From NCBI RefSeq assembly GCF_014698835.1, contig NZ_JACJTU010000062.1, positions 1 through 36,773 of the forward strand: a stretch of DNA of 36,773 nt, written 5' to 3'. Below the pieces are notes generated by a model, which searched no databases, was not told the DNA's origin, and saw only the letters and a list, made by a program, of their open reading frames with translations. Both the position numbers and the translations under genes were made by a program. The stretch is from Nostoc paludosum FACHB-159. Lineage in GTDB: Bacteria; Cyanobacteriota; Cyanobacteriia; Cyanobacteriales; Nostocaceae. Shown in pieces: positions 16,851-26,100 of the stretch. The number at the start of each line of letters is the position of its first letter. Position 1 is the first letter of the stretch.

Positions 16851-16894
16851 TTGTTAGGGGATACTAGAGTTTTTGTTAGGGGATACTAGAGTTT
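16851..16894. repeat. Iteron-like 22-bp direct repeats
   Basis: TTGTTAGGGGATACTAGAGTTT occurs twice head to tail with no spacer (16851-16872 and 16873-16894), and the next bases (TTGTT) begin a third copy. A 22-bp spacing is about two helical turns, typical of iterons bound by an initiator. Only two full copies are present, fewer than most iteron origins have. Confidence 0.7.
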
Positions 16895-16998
16895 TTGTTC
16901 TAAAGCTCAAAGCTATACAGGACATAGCTTTGAAGCCAATTTTTTCAACTTTTTTCTCTAGAACTAAATTTTTCCTAGAACTAAACTAGAACAAAAAC
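16891..16998. repeat. 12-bp inverted repeat enclosing an 8-bp hairpin
   Basis: GTTTTTGTTCTA (16891-16902) pairs with TAGAACAAAAAC (16987-16998). Inside, AAAGCTAT (16909-16916) pairs with ATAGCTTT (16924-16931) over a 7-nt loop. The segment starts where the direct repeats end. Confidence 0.7.
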
Positions 16999-17053
16999 CA
17001 GCCGCCTGAAGTTGATAGTCAGCTGGTGGTCAAGACATTTTAAGTATTAATAC

Positions 17054-18673
17054 TTAAATTTTGATATCTAAGAGGATGCGGACATAGGCGGCTTGTTGTG
17101 GGCTGAGGGGGCGTTCGCCTCTTTCAACTAGTGAGATGAACTTTTGGGATACACCCAAAAAACCAGCTAATTTAGTCTGTGGCCACCCTTTAGCAATACG
17201 CGCTTCCCTCACTTGGCAGCCAGTCAATTTAATGTCCTCTGGCGTTGTATCCTTCGCTTTAGGCTGTAATTGTTGTACTTTTGGCTTAACTTTGGATGCT
17301 ATTAGTTCAGGAATAGGATGTGGAGGTTTGATGGTAAGCTTGGCATCCAGTAGTTTTTTAAAGTAGCCTTTTGGCTGTTTCTGCGTGTATTCTGGTCTTA
17401 GCCATTCGGGGTATGTTTCTGGATCAAACGCAATTTGCCAGTTCAGCTTGTTGAGCAAGTGCTTTAAAGCATTATCCCAGCGCTGCTTCAGGCTAAAAGC
17501 TTTGAAGCGATCGCATGAAGCTTTATCTATTTCTGTTTTGGGCAATACAATTTCTATTAACTCCTGTACCCTGTAGTTTCCATCAAGGCGAACCCGACTA
17601 TCCAATGTCAAATATATAGCCAACCTTAGCGTGAGTTCTTCGTGATAGGGGTCAATTTCTAAAACTTTCTGGGCTAGGTAACCAAACTGATATAAAGCTT
17701 CCCGCGATTCGGCTCCCGCTTTGTTTAAAAAGTATTTAGTCCAAGTACCAGGTTGAACAATTATTTGAACTTCATCAGGCTCTTCTATTTTTCCAGATGT
17801 ATTTACCTGACCATATGGCACAATCGTGATGTTCCACATACGACCAACAGGGGTACTAGCATTTATACCACCTTTTCTATTTCTCCCTTCTATCCATACT
17901 GTTTTAACTAATAAACAATCCAATGCAAATGCGGTTTTTGCTATTTCTAAAAGTTTTTGATATTTGGGTAAATCAGTTCGCTTATCCCAACCAATTTTTT
18001 CTATCAAATCACTGCCTTTTACAGTAAATAAACTCTCCCAAGGTTTTTCCTGCACCATTGTATAGGCAGCCAATATTAAATGCAGCTTGGCACTAGTAAA
18101 CCCAAATTTATCGATAATCTGTTGGGCTTCATTCCAAGGAAGTAATGTTATATCACCAGGGGTACTAATATAATGCTCAATATAATTTTGGGGATTGCCT
18201 TTAGCTTTGTGTTGTGCAACTGCTATCCCTTCTTCATTTTTTTGCCACGACTCTTCTTTCTTGATTTGAGAGTTAATGCTTGAAAGCATAAGTGCTGCTG
18301 TAGGAATAGCCTCAAATGGCTGTGATTTAAATAATGAGTTTTGGTGGCTGTCTCTATAGCCTTGAAGATTGTTATTTACTATATTATAGGAATTTTGCAG
18401 ATTATTTTCATCAATTTTATGTTTTCCTGAAACTATCGAAGAAATCGTCCTATACAAGACTTCATTAAAAATAGCTTCAAACAAGTCATAATTATCTGTC
18501 GTCTCTGTCGTCTCTGACGCTTCTGATGCAGATAATGCCTTTTCAGATTGTAAATATTGGGGTAATTTATCGCTTATAACTTGTCTAACATTATCTTGTA
18601 TTTCCAGCAAAATAGAGGGACTTAGTTCATCTATATCATTAGGATTAACGGATTCAAAGCTATTTTGATTCAT
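17054..18673 (-). CDS. HTH-domain plasmid protein, candidate replication initiator
   Basis: A 539-aa protein of a type I associate with cyanobacterial plasmids but cannot name. The N-terminal 170 residues are charged and low-complexity (SEKALSASEASETTETTDN). A globular middle part (about 170-430) reads TPGDITLLPWNEAQQIIDKFG, VKGSDLIEKIGWDKRTDLPKYQKLLEI, then DCLLVKTVWIEGRN and LRLAIYLTLDSRVRL, a pattern compatible with winged-helix domains as found in Rep proteins. The C-terminal 57 residues form a clear Cro/CI-type helix-turn-helix (VREARIAKGWPQTKLAGFLGVSQKFISLVERGERPLSPQQAAYVRILL). The iteron-like repeats lie 160-200 nt beyond its 3' end. It follows the 52-aa gene by 11 nt, so both are probably co-transcribed. 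Initiator function is inferred from location and domain look; a transcription regulator is the alternative. Confidence 0.65.
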   Translation of the reverse strand: MNQNSFESVNPNDIDELSPSILLEIQDNVRQVISDKLPQYLQSEKALSASEASETTETTDNYDLFEAIFNEVLYRTISSIVSGKHKIDENNLQNSYNIVNNNLQGYRDSHQNSLFKSQPFEAIPTAALMLSSINSQIKKEESWQKNEEGIAVAQHKAKGNPQNYIEHYISTPGDITLLPWNEAQQIIDKFGFTSAKLHLILAAYTMVQEKPWESLFTVKGSDLIEKIGWDKRTDLPKYQKLLEIAKTAFALDCLLVKTVWIEGRNRKGGINASTPVGRMWNITIVPYGQVNTSGKIEEPDEVQIIVQPGTWTKYFLNKAGAESREALYQFGYLAQKVLEIDPYHEELTLRLAIYLTLDSRVRLDGNYRVQELIEIVLPKTEIDKASCDRFKAFSLKQRWDNALKHLLNKLNWQIAFDPETYPEWLRPEYTQKQPKGYFKKLLDAKLTIKPPHPIPELIASKVKPKVQQLQPKAKDTTPEDIKLTGCQVREARIAKGWPQTKLAGFLGVSQKFISLVERGERPLSPQQAAYVRILLDIKI

Positions 18674-18684
18674 GAGATTATCAT

Positions 18685-18843
18685 TTACAAAAAAGTGGCG
18701 AACATTTCTACCCGTTGTTTGAGCGATAGTTGGCGCAATCGGGCAAACAGGTAGATATCAGCTTCGATGCTGGTGTCGGATGCTTGGGGGCGGTAGTTCG
18801 GTTTTGCGTTCGTCCGCAAGGATGCGCCGGAGGCATTTTTCAT
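18685..18843 (-). CDS. 52-aa small protein coupled to the HTH/Rep-like gene
   Basis: A small gene, easily overlooked, reading MKNASGASLRTNAKP at the start and ending SLKQRVEMFATFL. ATG at 18843 has a strong AGGAG site about 8 nt upstream, and the stop is only 11 nt before the start of the 539-aa gene, so it is well placed as the first gene of that operon. The N-terminal 25 residues are polar; residues 26-52 form a likely amphipathic helix (IEADIYLFARLRQLSLKQRVEMF). Similar small helical proteins occur on other cyanobacterial plasmids as far as I recall, but no function is known to me. Copy control or an accessory to initiation would fit the place. Confidence 0.7.
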   Translation of the reverse strand: MKNASGASLRTNAKPNYRPQASDTSIEADIYLFARLRQLSLKQRVEMFATFL

Positions 18844-19340
18844 AGCGACAACTCCTAGAAAATAATCAACCCAAGCATCTAATTGAGCTAGATGTTTTTA
18901 TTTATTACCTAATATCAATTCTATGTGAGGCTGCGCTTTATTCACGTAGGGGTAATTCATGTAGCCGAAGGCTTCCCATTCGCGCTAGCGTTGCGTAAAG
19001 CCTACGGCATAGCTACGCTTAGGGCGCAGCCTCTCGTAAAGAAGCAAAGGGTATTGCCCCAGAACCTATGTAGTTTTGGGTAAGTCCTATAGGCGCATCT
19101 TCACAAATAAATGGTATAACTTAAATCAAGTTCAAATTCTACTCAATTTATATACAAATTTTGTAGTAATTATACAAAGATGATTGTGAATTGAAAAATA
19201 ATTAATAAGCCCTAGAGCAACAGTTGAGTTGAAAGTACATTTCCTTAGAGTTTGATTTGAGTGTCTCAAGAACTCAACTTAGTGCTTTCATTTAATTCCT
19301 TTTCGCAGCCGTTGCTTCCAGTCAAAAAGCCTCACTACTC
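18844..19340. other. Intergenic region with dispersed repeats
   Basis: About 500 nt upstream of the 52-aa gene and downstream of the HU gene. It holds the promoter for the Rep-like operon (AT-rich around 18880-18920), a 107-bp block bounded by the inverted repeat GAGGCTGCGC (18927-18936) / GCGCAGCCTC (19024-19033), and an AT-rich stretch (19100-19210) without recognisable genes. Confidence 0.6.
18927..19037. repeat. Dispersed repeat block; 44 nt also at 27520-27563
   Basis: The segment 18994-19037 (starting CGTAAAGCCTACGGCATAGC and ending CAGCCTCTCGT) is identical over 44 nt to 27520-27563. Together with the outer 10-bp inverted repeat it forms a foldable element of the kind scattered through Nostoc-type genomes. 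It is non-coding. Confidence 0.88.
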
Positions 19341-19592
19341 TTACGCCTTGTAAGTAGACGACCAGCCAAACAACTTACGCAACCGTTGAGAGGGATTGAA
19401 TTTAAAAACCCAACTTTCTCGTTCTACTCTTATGTAAAAAGTTCCAAAGTTACGTAAGGAAACACTGTCTCCCTGTTTGAGGGATTCATAAATTTCTTCA
19501 AGCGTTGCATCAATGACTTCTTCCACAATGCCAGTTTCTTTGCACACTCGTTGGGACACACGGCGTACCAGTTCTTTCTTGTCGATAGACAT
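19341..19592 (-). CDS. HU-family DNA-binding protein variant
   Basis: An 83-aa histone-like protein. The HU/IHF pattern is clear: MSIDKKELVRRVSQRVCKETGIVEEVIDATLEEIYESLKQGDSVSLRNFGTFYIRVERE. The beta-arm region is shorter and different from standard HU: the usual R-N-P basic arm is replaced by SWVFKFNPSQRLRKLFGWSSTYK, a form I know from cyanobacterial paralogues. It would bend or compact DNA, and plasmid-borne versions often support replication or partition. The start codon lies 12 nt downstream of the stop of the 232-aa gene, so they probably form one transcript. Confidence 0.85.
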   Translation of the reverse strand: MSIDKKELVRRVSQRVCKETGIVEEVIDATLEEIYESLKQGDSVSLRNFGTFYIRVERESWVFKFNPSQRLRKLFGWSSTYKA

Positions 19593-19604
19593 CTTTACGT
19601 CAAT

Positions 19605-20270
19605 TCACTCTTTAATTAAATTTGAGCCTTGATTCATTATCATTAATTTGGGAAACTTCTCTGCCAAATTTTGTCCAAAATAATAATGACACCAAAACTC
19701 AGCAATTTCCAGCAGCTTTGGAGCAGATTCAGGAATTAAACCCGAACCATACCGAGGCTCATAAGATTCTGTATATTCTCTAGCTAATTTATAAGCATAG
19801 TAGGGAAAATCCCGTTCAACAAAACAGCGAATAGCATAATCTAGTTTGAGCAGATAACCACTCTTGACAAAATGTACGGTAGTCCAATGAACGTTGCGGA
19901 AATCATCTCCCTGCAACTCATCAATTTGCCTCAATAACTTCTGTAGAGATTGCTTTCCTTCATCAGTGGGAGTTTCTAGGTAGCGTTCCATCTCTGCAAT
20001 GGCATCGGCAATTATGGTTTTGTGAATTTCCCATTCAGAGGGACTGAGATTACTGGGACAGGAATCATCTTCTGTTTGCCTTCGTACCACTTTTGCGAGG
20101 TAGAGAGCAAATTGTTCGGCTGCAACTTCATCCTGACAAAGGCTTTTGATGCTGGTTAATCGGGTGATAGGTAGCGCAAATATAATATTCTCGGTGCGGA
20201 GTTGTTTAGCCGCTTCAACCCACTTTTTAATTTTGGTGGCGATCGCTACCTGGGTATTTTTCTGTTGCAT
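19605..20270 (-). CDS. Hypothetical protein upstream of HU
   Basis: I do not recognise this 221-aa protein. ATG 20270 (MQQKNTQVAIATKIKKW) was preferred; the upstream start at 20303 would add 11 hydrophobic residues (RINYIVLYIP), and neither has a clear ribosome-binding site. It is soluble and mostly helical: KKWVEAAKQLRTENIIFALPITRLTSIKSLCQDEVAAEQFALYLAKVVRR, then EWEIHKTIIADAIAEMERYLETP and a Tyr/Trp-rich C-terminal part (FWCHYYFGQNLAEKF). No catalytic motif stands out. It is probably in an operon with HU and divergent from the DUF4351-like gene, sharing a 210-nt AT-rich promoter region. Confidence 0.6.
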   Translation of the reverse strand: MQQKNTQVAIATKIKKWVEAAKQLRTENIIFALPITRLTSIKSLCQDEVAAEQFALYLAKVVRRQTEDDSCPSNLSPSEWEIHKTIIADAIAEMERYLETPTDEGKQSLQKLLRQIDELQGDDFRNVHWTTVHFVKSGYLLKLDYAIRCFVERDFPYYAYKLAREYTESYEPRYGSGLIPESAPKLLEIAEFWCHYYFGQNLAEKFPKLMIMNQGSNLIKE

Positions 20271-20479
20271 GGGAATATATAAAACAATATAATTTATTCT
20301 CAAAAATCCTCAAAATTCTATTCTAAATAATTCTTGAGTACGATTATCACATCTCAAGACAATTACTAATAACACTGATTAGATATTACAGCATAATAAG
20401 AACTTATAATTATTATGGTTTTCAAAACAGATAAAATATTATTAATTATTTCAAATCAATTCCCAATAAATAAAATTGA

Positions 20480-21358
20480 ATGACTCGATTTATTCATGAC
20501 CAATTTGCCAAGGATTATCTGGAAGAATTACTAAAACCTTATGGAGAAGTACAAGCCCCCAGTCGTGTAGCAGGAGAAGTGCGAGAAATTGATGTTTTCT
20601 TTTCTCCAGTAGCACAACAAACTACCAATTTAGCGACATTAGGTTTATTAGGAAAGTTTGCGACTAATCCTGCTATCTTTGAGCCATTTCGCAATGTGGC
20701 ATCTAAAGAAGAAATTTGTGATTGTCTGTTGAAATTATTAGAAGTTAGGGGTGCATTACAACGAGAAGCTAATAAAAATCAAACCCCCATTCAAGAATTA
20801 GAAATTCCCAAATTATGGATTCTCACCCCAACAGCATCCACGACGCTGTTGTCAGGATTTCGTGCAGTTCAAGGTGAAGATTGGTTGCCTGGAGTACATT
20901 TCATGGCAGACTATTTACGGACAGCCATTGTAGCCATCCATCAGTTACCACAAACCCTAGAAACACTATGGCTGAGAATCCTGGGTAGAGGAAGGGTACA
21001 AGAGCAGGCAATTAATGAGTTAAAAGCACTACCACCAAATCATCCATTCCAGAAAGCAACGCTAGAATTAGTTTACAACCTGCGCCAGAATTTGAGAGTA
21101 AATCAAAATTTAGAAGAAGATGATAAGGAGTTAATCATGCGGCTAGAACCACTTTACCAGCAAGACCGGGAACAAGCCAAACTGGAAGGAGAACGCCTTG
21201 TAGTGGAAAACTTATTACAAGTTCGTTTTGGTTCATTAGATAACAATCTTCAAGCAATTATTGAACCATTATTAGCCTTACCACCACAAGAGTTTACTCC
21301 ATTACTCATGCAGTTGTCACGGGAGGAATTAATTGCTAGGTTTGGTAGGCAATCTTGA
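20480..21358 (+). CDS. DUF4351-like protein with PD-(D/E)XK-like N-terminus
   Basis: A 292-aa cyanobacterial protein. The N-terminus FIHDQFAKDYLEELLKPYGEVQAPSRVAGEVREIDVFFSP has the D/E-rich spacing of Rpn/PD-(D/E)XK nuclease-like proteins (E in GEVREIDVFF). The middle (LEIPKLWILTPTASTTLLSGF, LPGVHFMADYLRTAIVAIHQLP) forms the rest of that fold, and the C-terminal part (about 215-292) is a helical DUF4351-like segment, VENLLQVRFGSLDNNLQAIIEPLLALPPQEFTPLLMQLSREELIARF. Members are numerous in Nostoc-type genomes and sometimes associated with transposition; function unproven. ATG 20480 follows an AT-rich leader without an evident ribosome-binding site. Confidence 0.75.
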   Translation: MTRFIHDQFAKDYLEELLKPYGEVQAPSRVAGEVREIDVFFSPVAQQTTNLATLGLLGKFATNPAIFEPFRNVASKEEICDCLLKLLEVRGALQREANKNQTPIQELEIPKLWILTPTASTTLLSGFRAVQGEDWLPGVHFMADYLRTAIVAIHQLPQTLETLWLRILGRGRVQEQAINELKALPPNHPFQKATLELVYNLRQNLRVNQNLEEDDKELIMRLEPLYQQDREQAKLEGERLVVENLLQVRFGSLDNNLQAIIEPLLALPPQEFTPLLMQLSREELIARFGRQS

Positions 21359-21456
21359 TATTTTATTTATCAGTTATATCCCATTGTCAATTCATAATAA
21401 ACCATATCGGGGATAATATCTCCGGCTTTTTATGCTAGAAATTAAAGGTTAATTCA

Positions 21457-21721
21457 ACTCCAGCTACATGATGATAGGGAGTTAATTATGCGGCTAGAAC
21501 CACTGTATCAACAAGACCGGGAACAAGCCAAACAAGAAGGGATTCAACAAGGAGAACGTCTTGTAGTGGAAAACTTATTACAAGTTCGCTTTGGTTCATT
21601 AGATAAAGAATTAAGCGCAATTATTGAATTATTATTAGCCTTACCACCACAAGAATTTACGCCATTACTCATGCAATTGTCACGGGAGGAATTAATTGCT
21701 AGATTTGGTGGACAATCTTGA
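21457..21721 (+). pseudogene. Duplicated 3' end of the DUF4351-like gene
   Basis: From about 21470 the sequence repeats the last 230 or so nucleotides of the preceding gene (from about 21122). The reading frame from ATG 21488 gives 77 residues (MRLEPLYQQDREQAK...ARFGGQS) nearly identical to the tail of the 292-aa protein, but with a 4-residue insertion (IQQG) and several substitutions. The upstream 220 residues are not present. It is a remnant of a second paralogue rather than a functional protein, though the frame is still open and preceded by a GGAG-like site. Confidence 0.75.
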
Positions 21722-21724
21722 TAT

Positions 21725-22225
21725 TTATTCGCCGAGATTTTCCAGAGCCGAGGCTTGGTGCATAATTTGCACTTTCAATGAATCTGCCGCAACTGCTGCT
21801 ATAGTTTCCCAATCTTCTTGTGTCAGCATTACAAGAATTAGTTCGCGTAGCACCTGTCGGTTGGAAATAAACTCTTCGCCATAAAGTTCATCCCTCTGTA
21901 AAATAGCCTCGATGCGTTCTCGTACTTGAGGGGTGGGCATTCTCAACTTTTGGAGCAGGCGCTCCCGTGCTGTAGAAGTTGCAACAGAAGTCGCAGTTCC
22001 CAAATTCCAATCTTTGAGTAGCGATCGCACTTCCCGGTTAAGCGAAACCCGTAAAGTAGTTAGGCGACTAAACAATCCAGGGTTGAGCATTAGTTGACCG
22101 ATGGCAGAACCCCAGTCTAAACCAGCACCGATGTTACCTCCTACCGCATCCTCAGCTTCGATCCCCAAAAGCAACGATTCTTCATCAAACAGCAAATCCA
22201 TCGGACTGGCAAATTGTTCGCTCAT
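21725..22225 (-). CDS. Hypothetical protein, 166 aa
   Basis: Unrecognised. Starts MSEQFASPMDLLFDEESLLLGIEAEDAVGGNIGAGLDWGSAIGQLM, then a helical region with LLKDWNLGTATSVATSTARERLLQKLRMPTPQVRERIEAILQRDELYGEEFISNRQVLRELILVMLTQEDWETIAAVAADSLKVQIM. No signal peptide or membrane helix. It ends 4 nt from the tail of the duplicated fragment and lies 180 nt from the 3' end of hsp20 on the same strand, with the hsp20 terminator between, so it probably has its own promoter. Confidence 0.55.
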   Translation of the reverse strand: MSEQFASPMDLLFDEESLLLGIEAEDAVGGNIGAGLDWGSAIGQLMLNPGLFSRLTTLRVSLNREVRSLLKDWNLGTATSVATSTARERLLQKLRMPTPQVRERIEAILQRDELYGEEFISNRQVLRELILVMLTQEDWETIAAVAADSLKVQIMHQASALENLGE

Positions 22226-22331
22226 GAACTTACTCTGCTATTGCGTTATCTTGACCTCGAATTAGCCGAACTTACAATCGCACTTTTTATTCCAACTAAG
22301 GCAATTTAACAAGTATTTATTAAAATAAAAT

Positions 22332-22357
22332 ACCTGGTTGATAAATTTCAACCAGGT
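22332..22357 (-). terminator. Intrinsic terminator downstream of hsp20
   Basis: ACCTGGTTGA (22332-22341) pairs perfectly with TCAACCAGGT (22348-22357) over a 6-nt loop. On the minus strand the stem is followed by ATTTTATTTTAA, a U-rich tract, about 50 nt past the hsp20 stop. Confidence 0.8.
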
Positions 22358-22407
22358 TTAACATCATGTCACACGATTAGTTGAATACTTGCTTACTAAT
22401 ATCAACT

Positions 22408-22842
22408 CTAGGCCGCAGCTTCCCCAAGGTTAATTTTGACGACTTTATTTTTTTCTTGCTCGGTTTTAGGTAGAGTCAAATTCAAAATCCCGTCTTTATA
22501 TTCTGCCTTGACGTTGGTATTTTGAATGCGAGCAGTCAGGGGAATTACTCGTTGGAATTTGCCGTAGTAAAATTCACTTCTTGTTTTACCATTATTGTCG
22601 GTTTTAGTTTCTTCTTTACGTTCGGCAACCACCTTAACTGCATTCTCGGTGACTTCGATATCTACATCCTTAGCCTCGATTCCAGGCAGTTCCAGCTTCA
22701 GGTGTATGGCTTCTTCGGTTTCGTGTAGTTCTGCTGCTATAGCTCTAGCCAAAGTGGGTGCTTGAAAATCTTCAAATAAGGAGTCGATTTGACGTTGCAG
22801 TGCGTTCAATTCTTGCCAGGGGTTGTAGCGTACTAATACCAT
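22408..22842 (-). CDS. Hsp20/alpha-crystallin small heat-shock protein
   Basis: A 144-aa small chaperone that holds unfolding proteins in oligomers. ATG 22842 (MVLVRYNPWQELNALQRQIDSLFEDF) is chosen because GGAGAG lies 4 nt upstream; the TTG at 22854 would overlap that site. The alpha-crystallin domain covers about residues 38-135: ELHETEEAIHLKLELPGIEAKDVDIEVTENAVKVVAERKEE, and the conserved FYYGKFQRVIPL and GILNLTLPK signature. No CIRCE-like operator was found in the 305 nt between it and the divergent helicase gene. It is a plasmid-borne copy in appearance; the chromosome would have others. Confidence 0.93.
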   Translation of the reverse strand: MVLVRYNPWQELNALQRQIDSLFEDFQAPTLARAIAAELHETEEAIHLKLELPGIEAKDVDIEVTENAVKVVAERKEETKTDNNGKTRSEFYYGKFQRVIPLTARIQNTNVKAEYKDGILNLTLPKTEQEKNKVVKINLGEAAA

Positions 22843-23147
22843 AACTCTCTCCAATTTGTAATTTTTTATTTACTTACTTCAGGATTTATTATTGCTTTGA
22901 TTATTAGAATATGGCGAAATACAATGACTGAAAATACGGTTAATCTCACTTATAAAATTCAGGATTACCGCACCTAAAATTTGACTAAATAAAAGGTAGT
23001 AACAATACGAATTGATTGGGTACGGTTTTCACTAAAATGTCTAGTTTAAAAAGTGGGGTGATGCAGGCAGCGTGAAGCGCGATCGCCTAAGAACAACTAG
23101 TACGTTATAGATGTAAAATACTCTAACGGTACGAAAATTTCTCATGA
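22843..23147. other. Divergent promoter region between hsp20 and the SNF2 helicase
   Basis: 305 nt, AT-rich near hsp20 (22857-22910) and containing a HIP1-like GCGATCGC near 23078-23086. No CIRCE (TTAGCACTC) element or clear long dyad was seen. It must contain both start sites. Confidence 0.5.
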
Positions 23148-26100
23148 GTGGATGTAACGCGCCCGATGATTACCATGAACGATTCTGAGGCAGATCACCA
23201 AGAACTACAAACCCAACTCGCCCAAGCATACCGTCAGCTACCACCCCTAGAAGAAAAGATTGTCCAATTGTTCTCGGTAATTTACGAACCGATCAACAGA
23301 ACTTCGTTCTTGGAATGTTTGAATTACATCGGTGCGCGTGATAACAACTATAAGTCTTTCACTAACCCTACATTAAAGCCCTATATCGATGGATTGCTAG
23401 CAGCAGGCTTGCTGGTTCAAGAACACGGTCAAGGGCCTCAATGCCATCCGTTATTGGTAGAGATTGCTACTCGTTCGGCAGTAAAAGCCGGCTGTTTTGA
23501 ATACATGGTCAAAGCAGTGCATAACAAGTTAGGAGTAAAAGCTCGTTGGCAAGATGGGCCACTGTATTTCCAAAGGGAAAGCCAATTTATCAGGGAAGTC
23601 CGCATTGGTCTTTACAGCCACAACCTGAGTTTCATTAACAAACAGATTGAAGATTACAACAGATACAATAACAGCAAAGACAAGATATCTATAGAAAATA
23701 TCTTTGAGCAGATTTGCACTAACCCATTCGATGCCGATTGGTTTCGCACCCTGCCATCAGAATTGTATGACAACTGCATATCCATCATCCTCATCAATGC
23801 CGCACTCTTATGTTCTCCCGCCGATGAAGCCTTTACCTTACTGCAAGAAGAATGCGCTACAGGAGGCGAACATTCCTCAGATTACTTGCACCTAATTTTG
23901 ACAGAACAACTGCTGCTGCGGGGTTGTATCCAAGAAGCACAACAGAGTTTGGAGTGCATATCTGAGGATTATCAAGCGGAAGCCGCAGTATACAAGGGTT
24001 GGTTGAATTTTTTACTCGGTGATAATCAGCAAGCGATCGCAAATTACACTGCTGGTCTCAAAGCCCTCAAAAAAGCCACAGGCAAGCGTCAGGTGTATTT
24101 TAGCACCATTGGGGGCTTGTTTTTTATCTTGGCACTAATCAAAGATGGTTCGCGGGACAGTCTCCAAGAAGCACTTGATTACACCAGTCTGCTTGCACGT
24201 CAGTCAGACCATTGGCTGAGGTCGATTTATGCACAGTTGAAAATCTTGCTGCAAGTCCAATTAGGCGACATCGCTCAAAAAGAATTCATCATCAGCAACC
24301 GCATCCTGTTCCCTGAAGAACACAACAGCCTAGAAACCCTGTTTTTCGCCCTGTGCCATTACTGGGTAGATGCCGACAGAGCCAAAAAACACCTGCCCAG
24401 GTTGTTAGAGGAATTCTACCAGCAAGCTGTAGCATCTGGTTATCACTGGTTGGCGATGGAGAGTGCAGAACTCTTGTCCCGACTCAAACCGAATAGCAGC
24501 TATGAAACCCAGGCAGAAATACTACGTGAAGATATCGGTATAGACAGCATCGTTGACTTGATGCAACCACAAGAACCTTGGGAGATGTGCTTAAACGCAC
24601 TAGCAAATCTCCAGAAGGAACCGCCAGCACCAGTAAAAGCTCAGACAGAACTGCGCTTGGCATGGTTTCTTACTTTCTACCCTAGCAAATGTATCTTGCA
24701 ACCACGGGAGCAAAAAGTAAACGCCAAAGGCGAGTGGAGTAAAGGTCGCCCAATAGCCATCAAGCGCCTCAGTGGAAATTTGGGTGAATTTGATTACCTC
24801 ACACCTCAGGATATCCGGGTATGTGGCTGCATTGAAACATTTACTTCCTACGATTATGGGTATTACGGTAAAACTGAGTACACGTTCAGCGCCAAGGCAA
24901 TCTCTGCGTTGATTGGACACCCCTTGGTATTTTGGGAAGATTCCCCCAATACCCGCGTGGAAATCGTCAAGGGAGAACCAGAACTAATTGTTAAAAAAGG
25001 GAGACGAGATCGCTTAACTTTGGAATTTTCTCCCAAACTAGAGGCATCAGAGAATATCCTGGCTGTCAAAGAAACCCCTACTCGCATCAAGGTAATTGAA
25101 ATTACTGCCCAACACCGACGTATCGCCGAGATTATCGGTAAGGAAAACCGACTCTTAGTCCCCGCCACGGCTGAGAAACAAGTCTTAGCTGCCATCAATG
25201 CTGTCTCTGGCATCGTCACCGTGCATTCTGATATCGGTGGCGGACTAGAGGGAGCAGAAGAAGTACCAGCCCAGACTATACCCCACATTCACCTGTTACC
25301 TGCCAATGCTGGATTGAAAGTATCCTTGCTATCTCGCCCCTTTGCCCAAGGTGGCCCCTACTACCGTCCTGGTGCGGGTGGTGAGACTGTAATTGCAGAG
25401 ATTGACGGTAAGCGTCTGCAAACCAGACGTAATCTGCATGAAGAAAAGCAACTTGCTAATGCCGCCATAAAAGCCTGTCCCACCTTAACTCGTGCTGAAG
25501 AACAAGATAGGGAATGGCTCATAGAAGACCCAGAAGATTGTTTAGAACTGCTGCTAGAACTGCAAGCATTAGGGGACACAGTGGTGCTGGAATGGCCAGA
25601 AGGAGAAAAACTGCGTGTCAAGCACCAAGCAGACCTCAAAGATTTTCAGATGTCCATTCAACGCCAGCAAGATTGGTTTGCGGCTGATGGCGAGTTGAAA
25701 CTGGATAATGACTTAGTGCTGGATATGCAGCAACTACTAGCACTATTGGATAAAACCCCCAGCCGTTTTATCCCCCTTGGTGATGGTCAATTCCTGGCTT
25801 TAACCCAAGCGTTTCGCAAACGCCTTGATGAATTGCGGGCGTTTTCGGAAAAACATAGTAAAGGTATACGCTTCCACCCCTTAGCAACACTAGGCTTAGA
25901 GGATTTTGTGGATGAGGTAGGCAAGGTGAAAGCAGACAAACACTGGAAGGCACATATCCAGCGTTTGAAAGAGGTGCAAAGCCTGCAACCAGAACTCCCC
26001 TCGACATTTCAAGCAGAACTGCGCGACTACCAGATGGAAGGATTCAACTGGATGGCGCGGCTGGCACATTGGGGTGTGGGAGCTTGTTTAGCAGACCAAA

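Larger units (their letters stand above)
16121..17053. other. 930-nt structured non-coding region, candidate replication origin
   Basis: No convincing gene is present between the primase-like protein and the HTH protein. The region holds, left to right: a cluster of potential hairpins at 16405-16560, a 9-bp perfect inverted repeat at 16666-16690, an intrinsic terminator for the minus strand at 16812-16839, two 22-bp direct repeats at 16851-16894, an 8-bp inverted repeat at 16909-16931, a 12-bp inverted repeat (16891-16902 with 16987-16998), and two copies of CTAGAACTAAA near 16963 and 16976. The density of repeats between two replication-type genes suggests the plasmid origin or copy-control region. 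Confidence 0.55.

Noticed and set aside
22843..23147. CIRCE/HrcA operator upstream of hsp20
   Set aside because: No TTAGCACTC-N9-GAGTGCTAA or close variant was found on either strand.
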